Origin: Hyperoplus lanceolatus
Lineage: Eukaryota > Chordata > Actinopteri > Uranoscopiformes > Ammodytidae
Assembly (NCBI GenBank): GCA_026929865.2
Contig: CM049413.1
Location: 16,709,501-16,773,500, forward strand
Direction of reading: 5' to 3'
Length of the DNA: 64,000 bases
Position 1 is the stretch's first letter. Each line of letters starts with the position of its first letter. Below the pieces are notes generated by a model. The model saw nothing but the letters and a program-made list of their open reading frames with translations. It was not told the DNA's origin and searched no databases. Positions 38,383 to 52,948 of the stretch are shown here, piece by piece. The position numbers were made by a program, and so were the translations under genes.

Positions 38383-41300
38383 CTGGCTCACCCGGTGGAA
38401 AAGGTGTTCGCTCCCTCATGCTGCCCAGGGGCATTTACGTGACAAACAGCAAAGTGCTGCATGATCTCAGCCATGTCCTCGTGGTTAAATAGCGTGTCCC
38501 AGCAGGTTTTGTCTAAAAAAAGGGAGGTGGAGGTGGATAAGTGATCCTTGGTTGATAAGCAGAAACAACCTCAGCTAACCTTTAGAACAAGTGCGTGAGT
38601 CATGCAGGGTTTTCTTTTTTTTTGTAAAAAACATGCAGGTGTTGTGCCTCATTTTCCTGAGACCGTCCTAAAAGACTGTCAGTGGTAGTAAACTTGGAAG
38701 AGTGCGATTACGGCATTGTGATAGATTTAGCAATAAAGAGTAAGCTTCGTAAACCATAATCTGATCCCACATAGTAGTACGCTAATTGATAAACACAACA
38801 GTAGATCATACACCTCGTTGAGGCTGAATTAATAAGAGCTGGGCTTACGGTTTAGTCCGATGTCATGATAGGTGAGGAGCACTGGTCTGTCACCCTTGGC
38901 AGCCCCCTTCATTGTACAGTGGATTCTTCCATATGGAGTCTCCACATCATGCTCCTATTAGGTGAAAAAAATTCAATTCAACAACATTCAAAAGCACACA
39001 AATCAAGGAATTCAGCTTTAAGCTCAACAGAGTGATATATCAGACCTGAATAGTTCATCACCATTTAACATGACAGTTAACCTCACAGGATTTTGCAATG
39101 AGTGTTTGCAATGATACATTCACACACTGTTTGATTATGGCCTCGTCTACTTTTGTTGAAGTTTCAAAACTCAAGTCAAATTATTCGACTGCCAAACTAT
39201 TTTTTAAAGATTTTCTACACACCCTTTCAAAAATCTACAAAAAAGCAAACAAATTATTGTCTATTTTGTGATGATAACTCCAAAAAGAGTTACTGTCCAG
39301 TAGACTGAACAATGCAACAAATACACAGGAAACTACAAAACATTTCAATAAAGCCATCAGTCCACTCACGCTGACTTCAATCTCAGCAACGACAATCATT
39401 TCCACATCAGAATCGTCTAGAACCATGTTTGCAGAAGAGGAGTTTGACGCTGCTCGCTACTGAAATAAACGTGCTGTCGCAGTGTTCTCCCTGAGCTACA
39501 GATTCAAATGCTGGTCAGGCTCGTAAGTTGTTAAGCCCAGCTCCGAGAGCTGCGTTTTATACCCCTGCTGCTTACCAGCTGGCCTAAGCCCACCGCATCC
39601 CATGGTGCCTTGCAGGCTGGTCAAAACAACCTAACCCCACAAGACGAGATCCTGTAATTGGATCAGCCAATTGTCAGACAGGGGGGCATTGGCTACACGC
39701 TACAGAGTTCATGTGAGTTACTATGGGTATGTTTTATCAATGGAGAGTACATAGTGAACGAATTAGGGAGGAGAATAAAGTGGTTGTTATTCAGCAATAT
39801 TTCTGGGAAATGTTTTCAAATGAGTTGCTGGAACAAATGTCTCTCAAGACTAGAAAGAGCAAAACAAATACTTTTGATGACAGTCATAAAGATTTCTTGA
39901 AAAAACGCCATGAACAGATTTAACAACAGAAGCAAGACAGATGCATTTCAATGTAAAAGCTTTAACTTGAAATGCTGTTGACTTATTTGTTTTAAATATA
40001 TACTGTATGTATAAAGTTTTGCTAATAAAAATACTGCCCCAAAATGGTGACTCACGGTGGGGGTAGTTCTCCAACCAGTTTTGACTGCATGGGATCTGTT
40101 CTTGGGGAACATCCAAGAAGCCGTAGAACCTATTTACCGAACCAATGTGCACGTAAACATCTGAGGATTCACCTCGGTCCACCTAACTTCTGCCTTTACA
40201 CAACTCACAACAACAACGTACGCTACACAGAAGAGATAATCTGCAAGCGCATACTTCTACATTTTTTTTGTATGCACGTTTATGCATGTATGGAAGAAAC
40301 AAAAGGGGGGAAGTGGATGCATTTGGTTGCTGGTGTTTGCGTGTATTCATATTCTTTACTGCAATTTAAGGAGTCAACCCTTAACATGGTCACCCTTAAC
40401 TTCACTAAGTAAGTTAGTTAGTCACTAACTGCTGTGAGCTCAGCTGGCACAGAGATAACAAAGCTTTGCCCTGGATCGTTCAGCTCATTTAACCTATCGG
40501 TGTGTGACACAAAAGACCATCAGAGAGCTTAGAAGGGGAATTAGCTCTTTATTTAGGACTGAATAAGCTAGGTGAGGGAGAAGACCCATATCCCCTCACA
40601 GGCTGGATACTTAGGGAATATGTCTGAGTGATATCAGTGGTGCTGAAATCCCCCCTCTACCTAGACCCTGTAGCACCCACTGACCAAAATGTGTCAGTGT
40701 GAGTGTGTGTGTCAGCGTGCCGGAAAGGAAAGTGAAATGGTTAATGCGTTTGTAGCTGCGTTATCATACAAACCCAATCCAAAACGGGTTTCCATCACTT
40801 TCAGAAGCTGACTGAATTAGCGGAGACAGAATTAGATTGTGGGTAATCTAATAACATCACGGTAGATGAGAGGTCATCATCATCCCTCAAGATAGATGAA
40901 CCAGTGCAACAGCAGCTATGTTGATTAATGGCTGAGTAACTCTTTTTATCTACCACTAGATGGTACCAGATAAGCCAAAGTAATAGGAATATAGATTATA
41001 ACAGTATGTGGAGGATACCCCACCAGGAACTGTCAACACACAAGCTCCAAATAACAAACCTGGGTTTTTTCAGCTGGTGAAGAATAATAAATGTTGGGTC
41101 TTATTTATTGCATCTGCGAAACCTACCTTAACAACCAGCTGCTGCACAGCCTCCCTCAGGCCCTGCAAAGGAAAGAACACAGTCATGAAGATATAAACAG
41201 TAACTAATGCAATTACAGTGCAAAATCTAATATATAATAACAATCTAATATAATGATGGTATCATACTATCACTGAATGCATGTTCACATCTATATGGCC

Positions 41301-42043
41301 TCTCCCATATGAGAAAAATAATAATAGTTACAAAAGGGCAAACGATCATTGATTTAACATTATTATTTGTAGAACGCAGTGTTATAGCGATTAGGACAGG
41401 GGTCAGCAGACCACTCTCAGCTGTTTAAAGCGTTCCCCGCAGTCCAACTAATGTCCAGTCATTGAAGGGAGTCCTATTTATTCATCTGATGAATAGTTAG
41501 TTAGTGTGATATTTAATATCATCAGATGGTATGTTGCTGATCCAAACCCAGGTGCACAATAGGGAATAGCTAATTGTCAGATTATGCATGTTCCCCCCCC
41601 CAATTTTTTCCATTTTCAAAAGAACTGCTGCACCTCTATATTCCCAGTGCTCTCTGAGTTCTTATAGTTTCAGAAAAGAGATATGACTCATACATTCTCA
41701 ATACCTCTATTGTGATGCATATTGTATGGTGTATATTGTTCCTTCAAACAATATGGTTTTTAGTCTCACTGTGGTGACTTTTACCAAAATAATCAATCCT
41801 CATTTGACTTTGGCTGATGGCTCAGATTTAGGGCAGAACAATGTCAGAAAAAGTCATTTACAATCATTTGTGTGATACCAAACTAGAGACTTGTGAGGCA
41901 TTAATCCAGAAAAGCTATGCGATACTTGAGCATGTCGGAACACATTTTCAGGAGAATTATTGTCAAATGACTGTGACTCAACATACCGGCAGTTCCCTGT
42001 CGACTGTCAGCAGGTGTGTGGACTCAACCTGGATGTGATCCAT
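34127..42043 (-). CDS. ndrg1: N-myc downstream-regulated gene 1 protein
   Basis: Cytoplasmic stress-, hypoxia- and differentiation-induced protein of the NDR family, with an alpha/beta-hydrolase fold lacking the catalytic serine, linked to vesicle traffic and myelin maintenance. Long-form exons in order: 42043-41987, 41162-41127, 38954-38849, 38512-38392, 37979-37917, 37816-37756, 37195-37109, 36971-36915, 36785-36682, 36523-36467, 36374-36323, 35866-35819, 35349-35314, 35021-34970, 34350-34127; all phases agree, 386 aa (human 394). Visible: [23 protein letters not shown] (134-142, glycine in place of the nucleophile), [33 protein letters not shown]. Residues 338-368 carry three RSRSHT-type repeats, the SGK1/GSK3 phosphorylation region of NDRG1, and the protein ends STEVSC. 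An alternative first exon at 39426-39370 gives 374 aa. Confidence 0.97.
34970..35021 (-). CDS. ndrg1: ndrg1 exon ([11 protein letters not shown])
   Basis: Acceptor cttttgcag, donor gtaagt. Encodes [17 protein letters not shown], matching human PAKLAEAFKYFVQGMGY. Confidence 0.96.
35314..35349 (-). CDS. ndrg1: ndrg1 micro-exon ([12 protein letters not shown])
   Basis: Thirty-six bases, acceptor tctctctccag, donor gtgtgt. Matches human MADCGGLPQISQ. Confidence 0.95.
35819..35866 (-). CDS. ndrg1: ndrg1 exon ([16 protein letters not shown])
   Basis: Sixteen codons, acceptor ctacccacag, donor gtaaag; one substitution from human [16 protein letters not shown]. Confidence 0.96.
36323..36374 (-). 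CDS. ndrg1: ndrg1 exon ([14 protein letters not shown])
   Basis: Acceptor atattcag, donor gtgagt. Encodes [17 protein letters not shown], where hydrolases carry the catalytic acid strand. Confidence 0.96.
36467..36523 (-). CDS. ndrg1: ndrg1 exon (RRDLEIERP)
   Basis: Acceptor tttaaag, donor gtgagt. Encodes [18 protein letters not shown], matching human [14 protein letters not shown]. Confidence 0.96.
36682..36785 (-). CDS. ndrg1: ndrg1 exon ([11 protein letters not shown])
   Basis: Acceptor ctcctgcag, donor gtaaag. Encodes [20 protein letters not shown] and [12 protein letters not shown]. Confidence 0.95.
36915..36971 (-). CDS. ndrg1: ndrg1 exon ([10 protein letters not shown])
   Basis: Nineteen codons, [19 protein letters not shown], acceptor tttcttcag, donor gtatag, phase 0 both sides. 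Confidence 0.95.
37109..37195 (-). CDS. ndrg1: ndrg1 exon ([10 protein letters not shown])
   Basis: Acceptor gttttcag, donor gtgaca. Encodes [20 protein letters not shown] and GWMDWAAHK, one of the most conserved NDR signatures. Confidence 0.97.
37756..37816 (-). CDS. ndrg1: ndrg1 exon (degenerate nucleophile elbow)
   Basis: Acceptor cacgcgcag, donor gtaagt. Encodes [20 protein letters not shown]; the GxGxGA motif replaces the GxSxG of active hydrolases. Confidence 0.96.
37917..37979 (-). CDS. ndrg1: ndrg1 exon ([11 protein letters not shown])
   Basis: Acceptor gtttccccag, donor gtaaat. Encodes [20 protein letters not shown], cap helix region before the nucleophile elbow. Confidence 0.96.
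38347..38380. repeat. (GT)n microsatellite in ndrg1 intron
   Basis: About 17 GT units, preceded by interrupted GT runs from 38300; adjacent to an ndrg1 donor. Confidence 0.9.
38392..38512 (-). CDS. ndrg1: ndrg1 exon ([10 protein letters not shown])
   Basis: Donor gtgagc, acceptor tttttttag. Encodes [20 protein letters not shown] and [19 protein letters not shown] (GT)n run starts 12 bp beyond the donor. Confidence 0.96.
38849..38954 (-). CDS. ndrg1: ndrg1 first common exon
   Basis: Acceptor cacctaatag, donor gtaagc. Encodes [17 protein letters not shown] and [13 protein letters not shown], the first strand block of the hydrolase fold. Both alternative N-termini splice here. Confidence 0.96.
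39370..39426 (-). CDS. ndrg1: ndrg1 alternative first coding exon, short form
   Basis: ATG at 39426 opens [19 protein letters not shown], 19 codons in phase 0, donor gtgagt, ready to join [16 protein letters not shown] box lies about 130 bp upstream on the same strand, so this is an independently started transcript, not a skipped exon. Confidence 0.82.
39555..39561 (-). promoter_or_regulatory. ndrg1: TATA box of ndrg1 internal promoter (P2)
   Basis: Minus strand GGTATAAAACGC, about 130 bp before the short-form ATG, predicting a start near 39530 and a 5'UTR of about 100 nt. Confidence 0.7.
41127..41162 (-). CDS. ndrg1: ndrg1 exon 3, long form
   Basis: Thirty-six bases, acceptor cctttgcag, donor gtaggt, encoding [12 protein letters not shown]. 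Aligns with human GLLQEFDVQ just before the shared EQDIET segment. Confidence 0.8.
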
Positions 42044-42062
42044 TTCAAAAGAGTGGCAGAGC
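41987..42062 (-). CDS. ndrg1: ndrg1 exon 2, long-form start
   Basis: Acceptor tgaccaccag, 19 nt of 5'UTR, ATG at 42043, donor gtatgt. Encodes [19 protein letters not shown], joined in phase 0 to [12 protein letters not shown]. Corresponds to the N-terminal exon of human NDRG1, though little of the sequence is conserved. Confidence 0.75.
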
Positions 42063-42801
42063 CTGGTGGTCAGGGAGAAGAGAAAGGTTATAGTGACTGA
42101 CTGCTTCAACCTGTGTTTTTAGAGGTTTGGAGCCTATCAAAATGGACAAAGCCTCCTGTTACATTGACAGTGTTACTGTGTGTTCTTTCCACTGAACTAT
42201 GGTAATTTTTCTTGCTGGATCCCTAAAAAAGGTGTGGCATGGGTTGGCGGGCAATACTAGGGATGGGCGTGTTTTCTTGTCTACGCAAAGTTAGTAAAAA
42301 GGAAACAAGTACAAACACACACACACATATACAATAAAAGTTGTACAGACACTGGAACATGCAGAGACTGGCCCTGTGATCTACAGTAACACGCGGACCA
42401 CATAATGGGCCACACCTGTGAGCCGCGCCACAACAGGGACACATGGACCCACAGTCGAGGAGACGCGCAGGGAGAGAAAGTCTCTCAGACAACCAGATTG
42501 GAACACTAAGACAGTCCCTCCCTTATAACGGCTTCAAGATTGAAGCTATAATTTAAAAAAAAAAAAAAAACGCCAGCATCCAGTTCACGAAGAAAGAAAG
42601 AGATTGAAGTTGAGAAATAAAAGGAAAAAGGGGGGGAGTGTGAAAGACAAGGCAGGCATCAGCTTGTGCTTGCAGATCATGATTCTGTGTTGGAATGAGA
42701 GCGGGCAGGCTGCGACTCTGCATGCAAATCAAATGAGCCAGCTAAGAGGGCTCTTTGTCCGCTTGGCACCAGTGGCTCCTGAGAACCAGGGGACCGCCGC
42801 C

Positions 42802-43142
<341 letters not shown>

Positions 43143-43506
43143 CACACACAAACATAAACAGGATGCAACAGACACCCTGCATCCCATCAAAACATCCCAG
43201 CCTCTTTTCATCACTCCGCTGCTGGCTTTCCAGCTCCGTGTCACTTTTCTGTTTGTCTTGGTTTTCTGCTTGGGTTCAGAGTAGACGCTATGTTTGCTCT
43301 CCCTCTGCTCTTACCATCTGTTTTGTTGCCCTCTTTCTTTTTCATTAGTACTTTGTTTACAGCCATGGCAGAAAACAGCTCAACATCCATTTAAAGGGCT
43401 GCAGTGTTCCGGGTGGCAAGACAGAGCGAGTTGATCTATAAGAGGAAGCGATTCATTATATTTTCAAATATGAAAATTAAAGCTCTCTGGCAGAATACGC
43501 CCTTGA

Positions 43507-43641
<135 letters not shown>

Positions 43642-43699
43642 CTCTGACTGAAAGAACAGAGTCCGGAGCCAGCCGGATCCCACAATAGCACAGAGGAAG

Positions 43700-46256
43700 A
43701 AGAGGAGTATCAAACAACAGGTTCATTTTTCTGTCCCGGCCTTGGAAAATATGGCCGCCACCACACTGCAGGGGCTTTGTTGAAGAGGACAAGGAATCAG
43801 CCCCCGCTGAGATTCCACAGCCATGTGATAATAAGGCCTGTTCATAATGGGGAGAAATGAAACAACCCAGGCCTTTTCAGATTAGAAAAATGAGGAAAAA
43901 TCAGTTGCATTTATCAACATTAGGGGGGAGCTTATTTGGAGCCAAATGGAGTGCATAGTTCCTCTGTACTTGGCCACCATTGACACCTGTTAGCAGGTGT
44001 GGAGAAAGAGAGAAAGTCTAGCTGGTCAGACTCAGCAGGCCTCCTGCTGTTCAAACCTGCAGTATGCCTGAGACCATTCGCCTCGCTGAGCTAATGTTTC
44101 ACCTGGCCGAGAGTATTCACCTCACAGGGTCCTCATTCCAAGAAATGGGATGCTAGTGAATCATTTCATGGATGTGGAGTCAAATAATAAGCTAGGGAAA
44201 TTTTTGAAAATATACATATAAATGACGAAGAAAAAGACCTGTTTTGTTTCTTTAACAGTATGTTTCTTTCCGCACGCTGTCAAACACTCACATAGATCAA
44301 TACAAAAGAAAAGGGATGTTTTCGCAGTGCTTCTCTTTTCTCACAGGGATTTGATGTTGCTGGCCGCTGCGAGGTTTTTTTTTTTTAATTTTTTAAACTG
44401 GCTTCACTCCAAACTGGGGTTGGTGTGTCATTGGCAACATTTGCACACTGTCTTTAACCAAGGCAAACCAGTTACTGCATGCATACAGGTATCCAAAACT
44501 TGCTTTGGTTGTGATTACCCTCTCGTTCTTTGTCTGGCTCTGGGGGAGCAAAACAGGCTTTTCACTGAGACAGCTTCAGCCCTGGCAGAAGTGATACTGT
44601 GTTGTGCAATCACAGGAAATGGGGGGGGGGGGGATATAGGCCTCGGAATGATGCGAGATGTGTGGCCCAAAATCTGGCGCATCACAAAGAATGCCAAATT
44701 CCACACTTTATGGTGAAATACTTGTCACTATGTACAGTTTCACCATTTCTGAAGAAACACCGGATGATAAAGTGCACTGTATAGCAAACACCTTTACCTG
44801 ACTATATTAGTCTGAACTTAGCACGCAACTGTTATCTTATTACATTTTCAAGCTATGAAAACAACCATTATTCACATGATTGGGTTGTTTGTATTGATTC
44901 CTGAAAAGCTGAAGATCCAAAAGTTTCACTTGACACGTCGACAGCATATAATGTGGTTTGAGCTTCAGAGGGACCACAACAACAACACTTGTGCAGGCCA
45001 ATATTACGCATCAGAACTTGTTTACCACAGTAAATCCAGAGATAAGACACACACTACTTTAAGCCAGAACATCAAAGTTATAAAACAGCATGAGCTCTGT
45101 CTGGCGAGAGAGACAGAGAGAGAAAACATATGTACTGATGAGATTTGCACATCTAGTATTTATTTTTAGGGAGACAAAACAAGGCTAGGCCATCCTTCTT
45201 CCATGTAGTTTTTTTTAAATCCAGGCACATCATCCATCTGCAGAAACAATGATTGCTTCCCTAATCTTTGGGAACTCGCCTAATCTGTCAAATCCCTGGT
45301 TCTGAAATATCAGCAGCACAGCAGCAGCAGGCCTGCAGGACTAAGCTGACACAGACCTACATTTGCAGATTGTAAAAGATATCCCAACACTACAGGGGTG
45401 CTATACAGTAAGTTGGCGAGTGGGGGTCAGGGTGGTTTGAAAGGGGGATCATCACTTCAAAAAACATCACTGACACATTCACTGGTTAAAGCAGCCACAC
45501 CGCTTTCATAATCTTTCAGACAGGACTGGAGACAAGGCCTTAAATTGTGGCATGTCTCAAAAATTTTAGAAAAAACTACTGGAAAATTAAACACAGCTTG
45601 CAAACAGGTCAGGTCAGTACACATTTTATTTTGGCAGAGTGCCATTACTGTAATGTAAAAAAACTAAATGTTTTAATGTTGTGATTCAGCCAGCTCCATA
45701 CACACTACACATCCCCCCTCCCACATGCATGCTCCCGTTTGTCTTCCAAAAGGTTTTGTTATTGCTCTCATAAGATTTTGTAACATTTGTCAAAAATGCA
45801 TCCTGCTCCTGAAAGTGTGTGGGTGGGGGTGTGCGTGTTTCCACAAGCACGTGGGAAACATGTGCATCCATGATCAGTCTCCTCTGACTGTTTAAATGCA
45901 ACACACAGCCCTGCCTTACTATAAATACACAATACAGTGAACATAAACACATAAAAACGTGCAATTAAAGCAGGTTTTGCATACACTGTCTTATGCACAC
46001 AATCCATAGACTTGTTCTTAAACATGAGCGAGATTTTGAGTTTTTATTTCTATTGTTTAAGGGGAAAAAAATATGTATAACAAAAGGAAAAAAAGAGAAA
46101 AACTGCCTCACTATGAACTGAAACAATAATCGTGACAGCGAAAGAGGAATAGCAACGTGATGAGAAACTAACAAACAACCACAGACAAAGGAAGCGCCTG
46201 CAGTTCAACTAATGAATTTAAAAAGTAGTTAATAATGACGTGAAGCAGGAACCCAC
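43700..46256. other. ndrg1 intron 1, distal part
   Basis: No exon recognised. The block about 43730-44110 is unique, GC-balanced and includes two inverted T-box-like half sites at 43981-44002, so it may be regulatory. The plus-strand open frame 44222-44716 shows no family resemblance. Confidence 0.45.
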
Positions 46257-46405
46257 CTGTCGGTTTAACTTCTGATTGTCCTGTGATGAAGTCTCCCAAA
46301 AGAAAAAAAGTCCACGAAAACTTTTTGTTCAATGTGTGTCTCTTTTCTTTTTTCAACCAGCGCAAGTTGCTGCAGTAACAGGAGCGTCGCTTTGTTTATA
46401 ACGTG
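46257..46405 (-). other. ndrg1: ndrg1 noncoding exon 1 (predicted)
   Basis: Minus-strand DNA after a TATA box runs to a good donor, ACCGACAG|gtgggt, at 46257, with no ATG-led ORF in frame. It would splice to the acceptor before 42062. The start is estimated as 30 bp from the TATA box. Confidence 0.6.
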
Positions 46406-46431
46406 CGGCGTGAGGCGGATGTATGAGGGAA

Positions 46432-46492
46432 TTTTATAAAGGCGTTGGGGCGTGCAGCCCGGCCCACTTTCAACTCTGCTTTTCTCTATTGG
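46432..46492 (-). promoter_or_regulatory. ndrg1: ndrg1 distal promoter (P1): TATA and CCAAT boxes
   Basis: Minus strand CTTTATAAAATTCC (TATA at 46432-46438), with CCAAT (46488-46492 complement) about 55 bp further upstream. A second TATA-like GTTATAAACA lies at 46394-46400. Spacing is that of a classical vertebrate TATA/CCAAT promoter. Confidence 0.65.
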
Positions 46493-46566
46493 GCCATAGC
46501 AGCTAGGGGGCTTGCTGCTCGACTCTTTCCAGCGGTTGCATGATGAGGAAGCTGATGACAGCCCCC

Positions 46567-49580
<3,014 letters not shown>

Positions 49581-49588
49581 CTTATGAA

Positions 49589-50881
49589 CAGAGGTGGAAA
49601 GAGTACAAAAATATTCTACTCAAGTAAAAGTATGATTACTTGGATGAGATTTTACTTAAGTAAAAGTAAAAGTACTAGTCTAAAAATCTACTGAAGTAAA
49701 AGTGAAAAAGTAGCTGATTTAAAATGTACTTAAAGTACAAGTCACTAGTTACTTTTTAACAGCAGGAGGGGGCAGGGGTCTCTTCAGTGTAGGGCATTCT
49801 ATATATATAGACAAGGGGATATACATCTCAAACTAGTTTTGTTTAATTAATGCAACACTTTTACAAATTAAAGTGCACAAATTAAACAAATCATGTCACC
49901 ACACATGTATTGATGTATACTGTGTCATTATACTTTAGATAAGCAAATATGGAGCAAAGTGTCTGTTAATGGGGGAATGGGAATGTAACCGGTCTACAGA
50001 CCTAAACAGACTGCAGCTGCAGTTCTAATAATGTAATTGTGTATAATTGATCTAAACCATGGAAATTGCAAGGTTAGGCTGCTCGATTTTGACAAATCAT
50101 AATCATGATTATTTTGATTGACATTGTGTAATCACAATTATTCATTGATTTAAGAACTGCAACATGCACTTATTTAACATTTGAAACCATGACTTTTGAC
50201 TTTAAACATATCCTAATTGAAATGAAAACAAGGAAAATGCAAATAGGCTAGCCTAAGTAAAACGTATTTTTTATAATTACATAAAATAAGTGTCAAAATC
50301 AAAATAAACCGTTGCAAATGTTGTTGATAGGGCACTTCTTTTGCTAGCAGGAATGTGAGGGCATATTTTAAAGTATAGGCTATCTCATGGACTTTCTGCC
50401 GTCTTCTGGAAGTGTTTCAAAGCTCCCGGCAACACGCACCGTCTCCATCCTACTCTGCACTGTTAAGCTGAAAGCTAGGTGAGGGAGGGGCCGATCGCAC
50501 GGCTGGATGAAAGGTGTGCTGCATTTAAAAGCCTTCACGTCTTCACGTGCGGTACAATGACAGTTTAACTAGGATTATTTTGTTTTAATGATAGAGGGAA
50601 GCAATGTTTGTTGTTATCATTTAGTCGCAATGATCCTGTCGATCATTCTCTGTGTTAGTTTCCGGTATTGTGCCGTAAAAATAAAAGCCCCCCGCGATAT
50701 TTCTTTTCTTTTCTCTCCTTTCCCTATCTATTTTTTTACTCAGTAACGCAGGTGATATAAAATGTAGCGAAGTACAATACTTCAAAATAAACATACTCAA
50801 AGTAAAAGTATAGGTTTTACACGAAAAAACTACTCAATTACAGGAACGCGAGTAAATGTAATTCGCTACTTTACACCCCTG
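49589..50881. mobile_element. Tol2-like non-autonomous hAT element
   Basis: Left CAGAGGTGGAAAGAGTAC and right complement CAGGGGTGTAAAGTAGC resemble the Tol2 end CAGAGGTGTAAAGTAC. The interior ends are rich in AAGTAAAAGTA. Exact 8-bp duplication CTTATGAA flanks it (49581-49588, 50882-50889). No transposase frame survives in 1293 bp. Confidence 0.92.
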
Positions 50882-50960
50882 CTTATGAAGCTACAGCAAA
50901 AAGCAGGATCAAAACAAAAACGTGAAATTTGGTCCACAAGTTTCACATGGTTCTAGTTAA

Positions 50961-51199
50961 AGGTGCTACGAGGAACTTTTAAATATTTCTGAAACAGTCT
51001 AATTTTTCATCTGATGATCATAAATTACAAGTAATAGCCAAAGAGACCATCAGTGCAAAGAATGCTATTTGTATATAGTTTTTCTTAATGCCTTTGTCAT
51101 GGGTACACTCACCCAGGAACAACAGCTGGTGTGGTATAAACACTACCGCTTTTGGTGGTGCAAGAATTAACACAAACTGAAAGTTCCTCGGAGCACCTT
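50961..51199. mobile_element. TTAA-flanked MITE (piggyBac-like target)
   Basis: Ends AGGTGCTACGAGGAACTTTT and AAGTTCCTCGGAGCACCT are inverted, and TTAA stands at both borders (50957-50960, 51200-51203). 239 bp, noncoding. A partial relative is at 8638-8710. Confidence 0.8.
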
Positions 51200-51522
51200 T
51201 AATTAAGCTAGCTAACCAACTCCTCGCTTTAACTTAAAGGAAAAAAGGAACGAATCTTTGAATCAAACAAGTGTAACGAGCCCCAGTTGGGAGTGCCCGT
51301 GGACAGATAATAGATAACTGAAACACAAGAAAAGAATGCTGACACGAGAGACGTGGCTTGTCCTTTCAAATCTTCAGTAGGTATTGTGAGGGCAGAATTA
51401 TTTTTAGTAATGTATTTCTACAATTACTCTCTTGTAATCTTGCTCTCGTCATTATGTGTTAAGAAGTCAAGAGATTCTTAGATAACTATAGTGTATACTG
51501 CCATCGGTGTTTGAGTGTGTGT

Positions 51523-51903
51523 TAGGGATGGCCATTTTGTATTTTTTCTTTAACCAGTTAACCACAAGAATGAACGGTTATTAACCGGTTAACCGTTAAG
51601 ATTTAATGTAGCCTATTTATAGTGAAATACATGAATCATTATAGCAGGCTCCAGACCTTTTTTGTTTATTCATTTAAAAACTATTCAGAGACCAGTAGCC
51701 AATTTAAATCCCTACAATTTGACATTCACATGGCACCTTGTCTGTTGTGAGAAGAGGTCTAGTATGCGAATGTAGGAGCCGAAAGTGCAATAAGTGACTG
51801 AAATGTGCATACATTTACACACACACCGTTTAACCTTTAGTATTAACAGGTTAAAGATCTTCTTAATGGTTAACTGTTAACAGGTTAACCATGGACATCC
51901 CTA
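51523..51903. mobile_element. small hAT element (TIR TAGGGATG)
   Basis: Starts TAGGGATGGCC and ends GGACATCCCTA. Inner GTTAACCGG motifs near both ends are inverted. The 8-bp duplication GTGTGTGT flanks it exactly, but is low-complexity and thus weaker evidence. Confidence 0.75.
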
Positions 51904-51944
51904 GTGTGTGTATAAAATGTGTTAAGATATGTAAAGCGCTTTGG

Positions 51945-52031
51945 AAGCGCATTGTGAAGCGCATTGTGACCCTTGTCTGTGAAGGGCGCTCTATAAATAA
52001 AGCTTACTTACTTACTTACTTACTTACTTAC
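51945..52031 (+). mobile_element. 3' tail of a LINE/SINE-type retroelement with (CTTA)n
   Basis: AAAGCGCTTTGGAAGCGC and GGGCGCTCTATAAATAAAGC followed by seven CTTA units resemble the 3' tails of fish retroelements ending in short tandem repeats. Only the tail is recognised. Confidence 0.5.
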
Positions 52032-52138
52032 TATGTGGAATGTTTATTGGGGGCAATCTAACTGGGTTTACCTGTCCCTTTGAATATATCTAGTTCCTCA
52101 CTACAATATAAACACAAGACCAGCCAATGTTTGTACAC

Positions 52139-52155
52139 CCCCCCCCCCCCCCCCC
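52139..52155. repeat. poly(C) run
   Basis: About 17 C in a row, between the retroelement tail and the SINE. Confidence 0.9.
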
Positions 52156-52230
52156 TCTCCTGTAGAGGCATACAGGGTCTCTGAAAATACTGGTCAGGAG
52201 GCAGTCCCTCCTGGGCTGTCTCCCTGCAGG

Positions 52231-52508
52231 TTTCTTTTTTTTTTTTTTTTTTTTTTTTTAACCTTTATTTATACAGGTAAATCCCATTGAGTCCGGAGAC
52301 TCTTTTGCAAGGGAGACCTGTTCCCATTTACACGTTACCATTCACACACCGATAGCAGGCTAACTATCGACATTCACACGAGGCAAGGTGGGTGAAGTGT
52401 CTTGCCCAAGGACACAACAACTATGACACAGGTGGCAGGGTGGGAATCGAACCTCCAACCCTTTGATCATCGGCCGACCCGCTCTACCAACTGAGCCACA
52501 GTCGCCCT
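52231..52508 (-). mobile_element. tRNA-derived SINE with poly(A)
   Basis: On the minus strand a tRNA head begins GGCGACTGTGGCTCAGTTGG (A box) with B box GGTTCGATTCC. A tail with AAGACACTTCACCC and GGGATTTACCTG follows, ending in about 29 A (T on plus, 52231-52259). Good SINE architecture, slightly diverged. Confidence 0.85.
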
Positions 52509-52948
52509 GAATCAACTTTACTCTGTGACTCTGTTGTTTTGTCTTATTGTATTATGTAATTAAATTCTTAAATTCTCTGTGAGTTTAGTCTTCTATTACA
52601 GATATGTCGGAAATATAGAATTTCCCCGACAGTTATATTTATTCATTTAACATGTTGATTTATCGAAGGCCACTGTTTGTCTTTACATTGTCCATTCATT
52701 TTAAACTCAGTATCATATTACTGCATATACTGTCTATCCAGACATATTTTAATGTTCTTCAAAACAAACCAAAATACACACAAATACTCTTAATTCAAAA
52801 CACACACCTTTTCTCACAGTGTTGTTCTTTCATATATCTTGTCTCTGATACAATAAACAGTTTGTAAATAGTGCATTTTTAATGCTCTTAAAACCCCTTA
52901 AGTTTTACTGGAGTAGTATTTTAAACAGTACCTTGTAAATATAAACTA

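Noticed and set aside
44222-44716. 164-codon plus-strand open frame
   Set aside because: It lies in ndrg1 intron 1 on the opposite strand, has homopolymer-driven Phe and Gly runs and no recognisable family.
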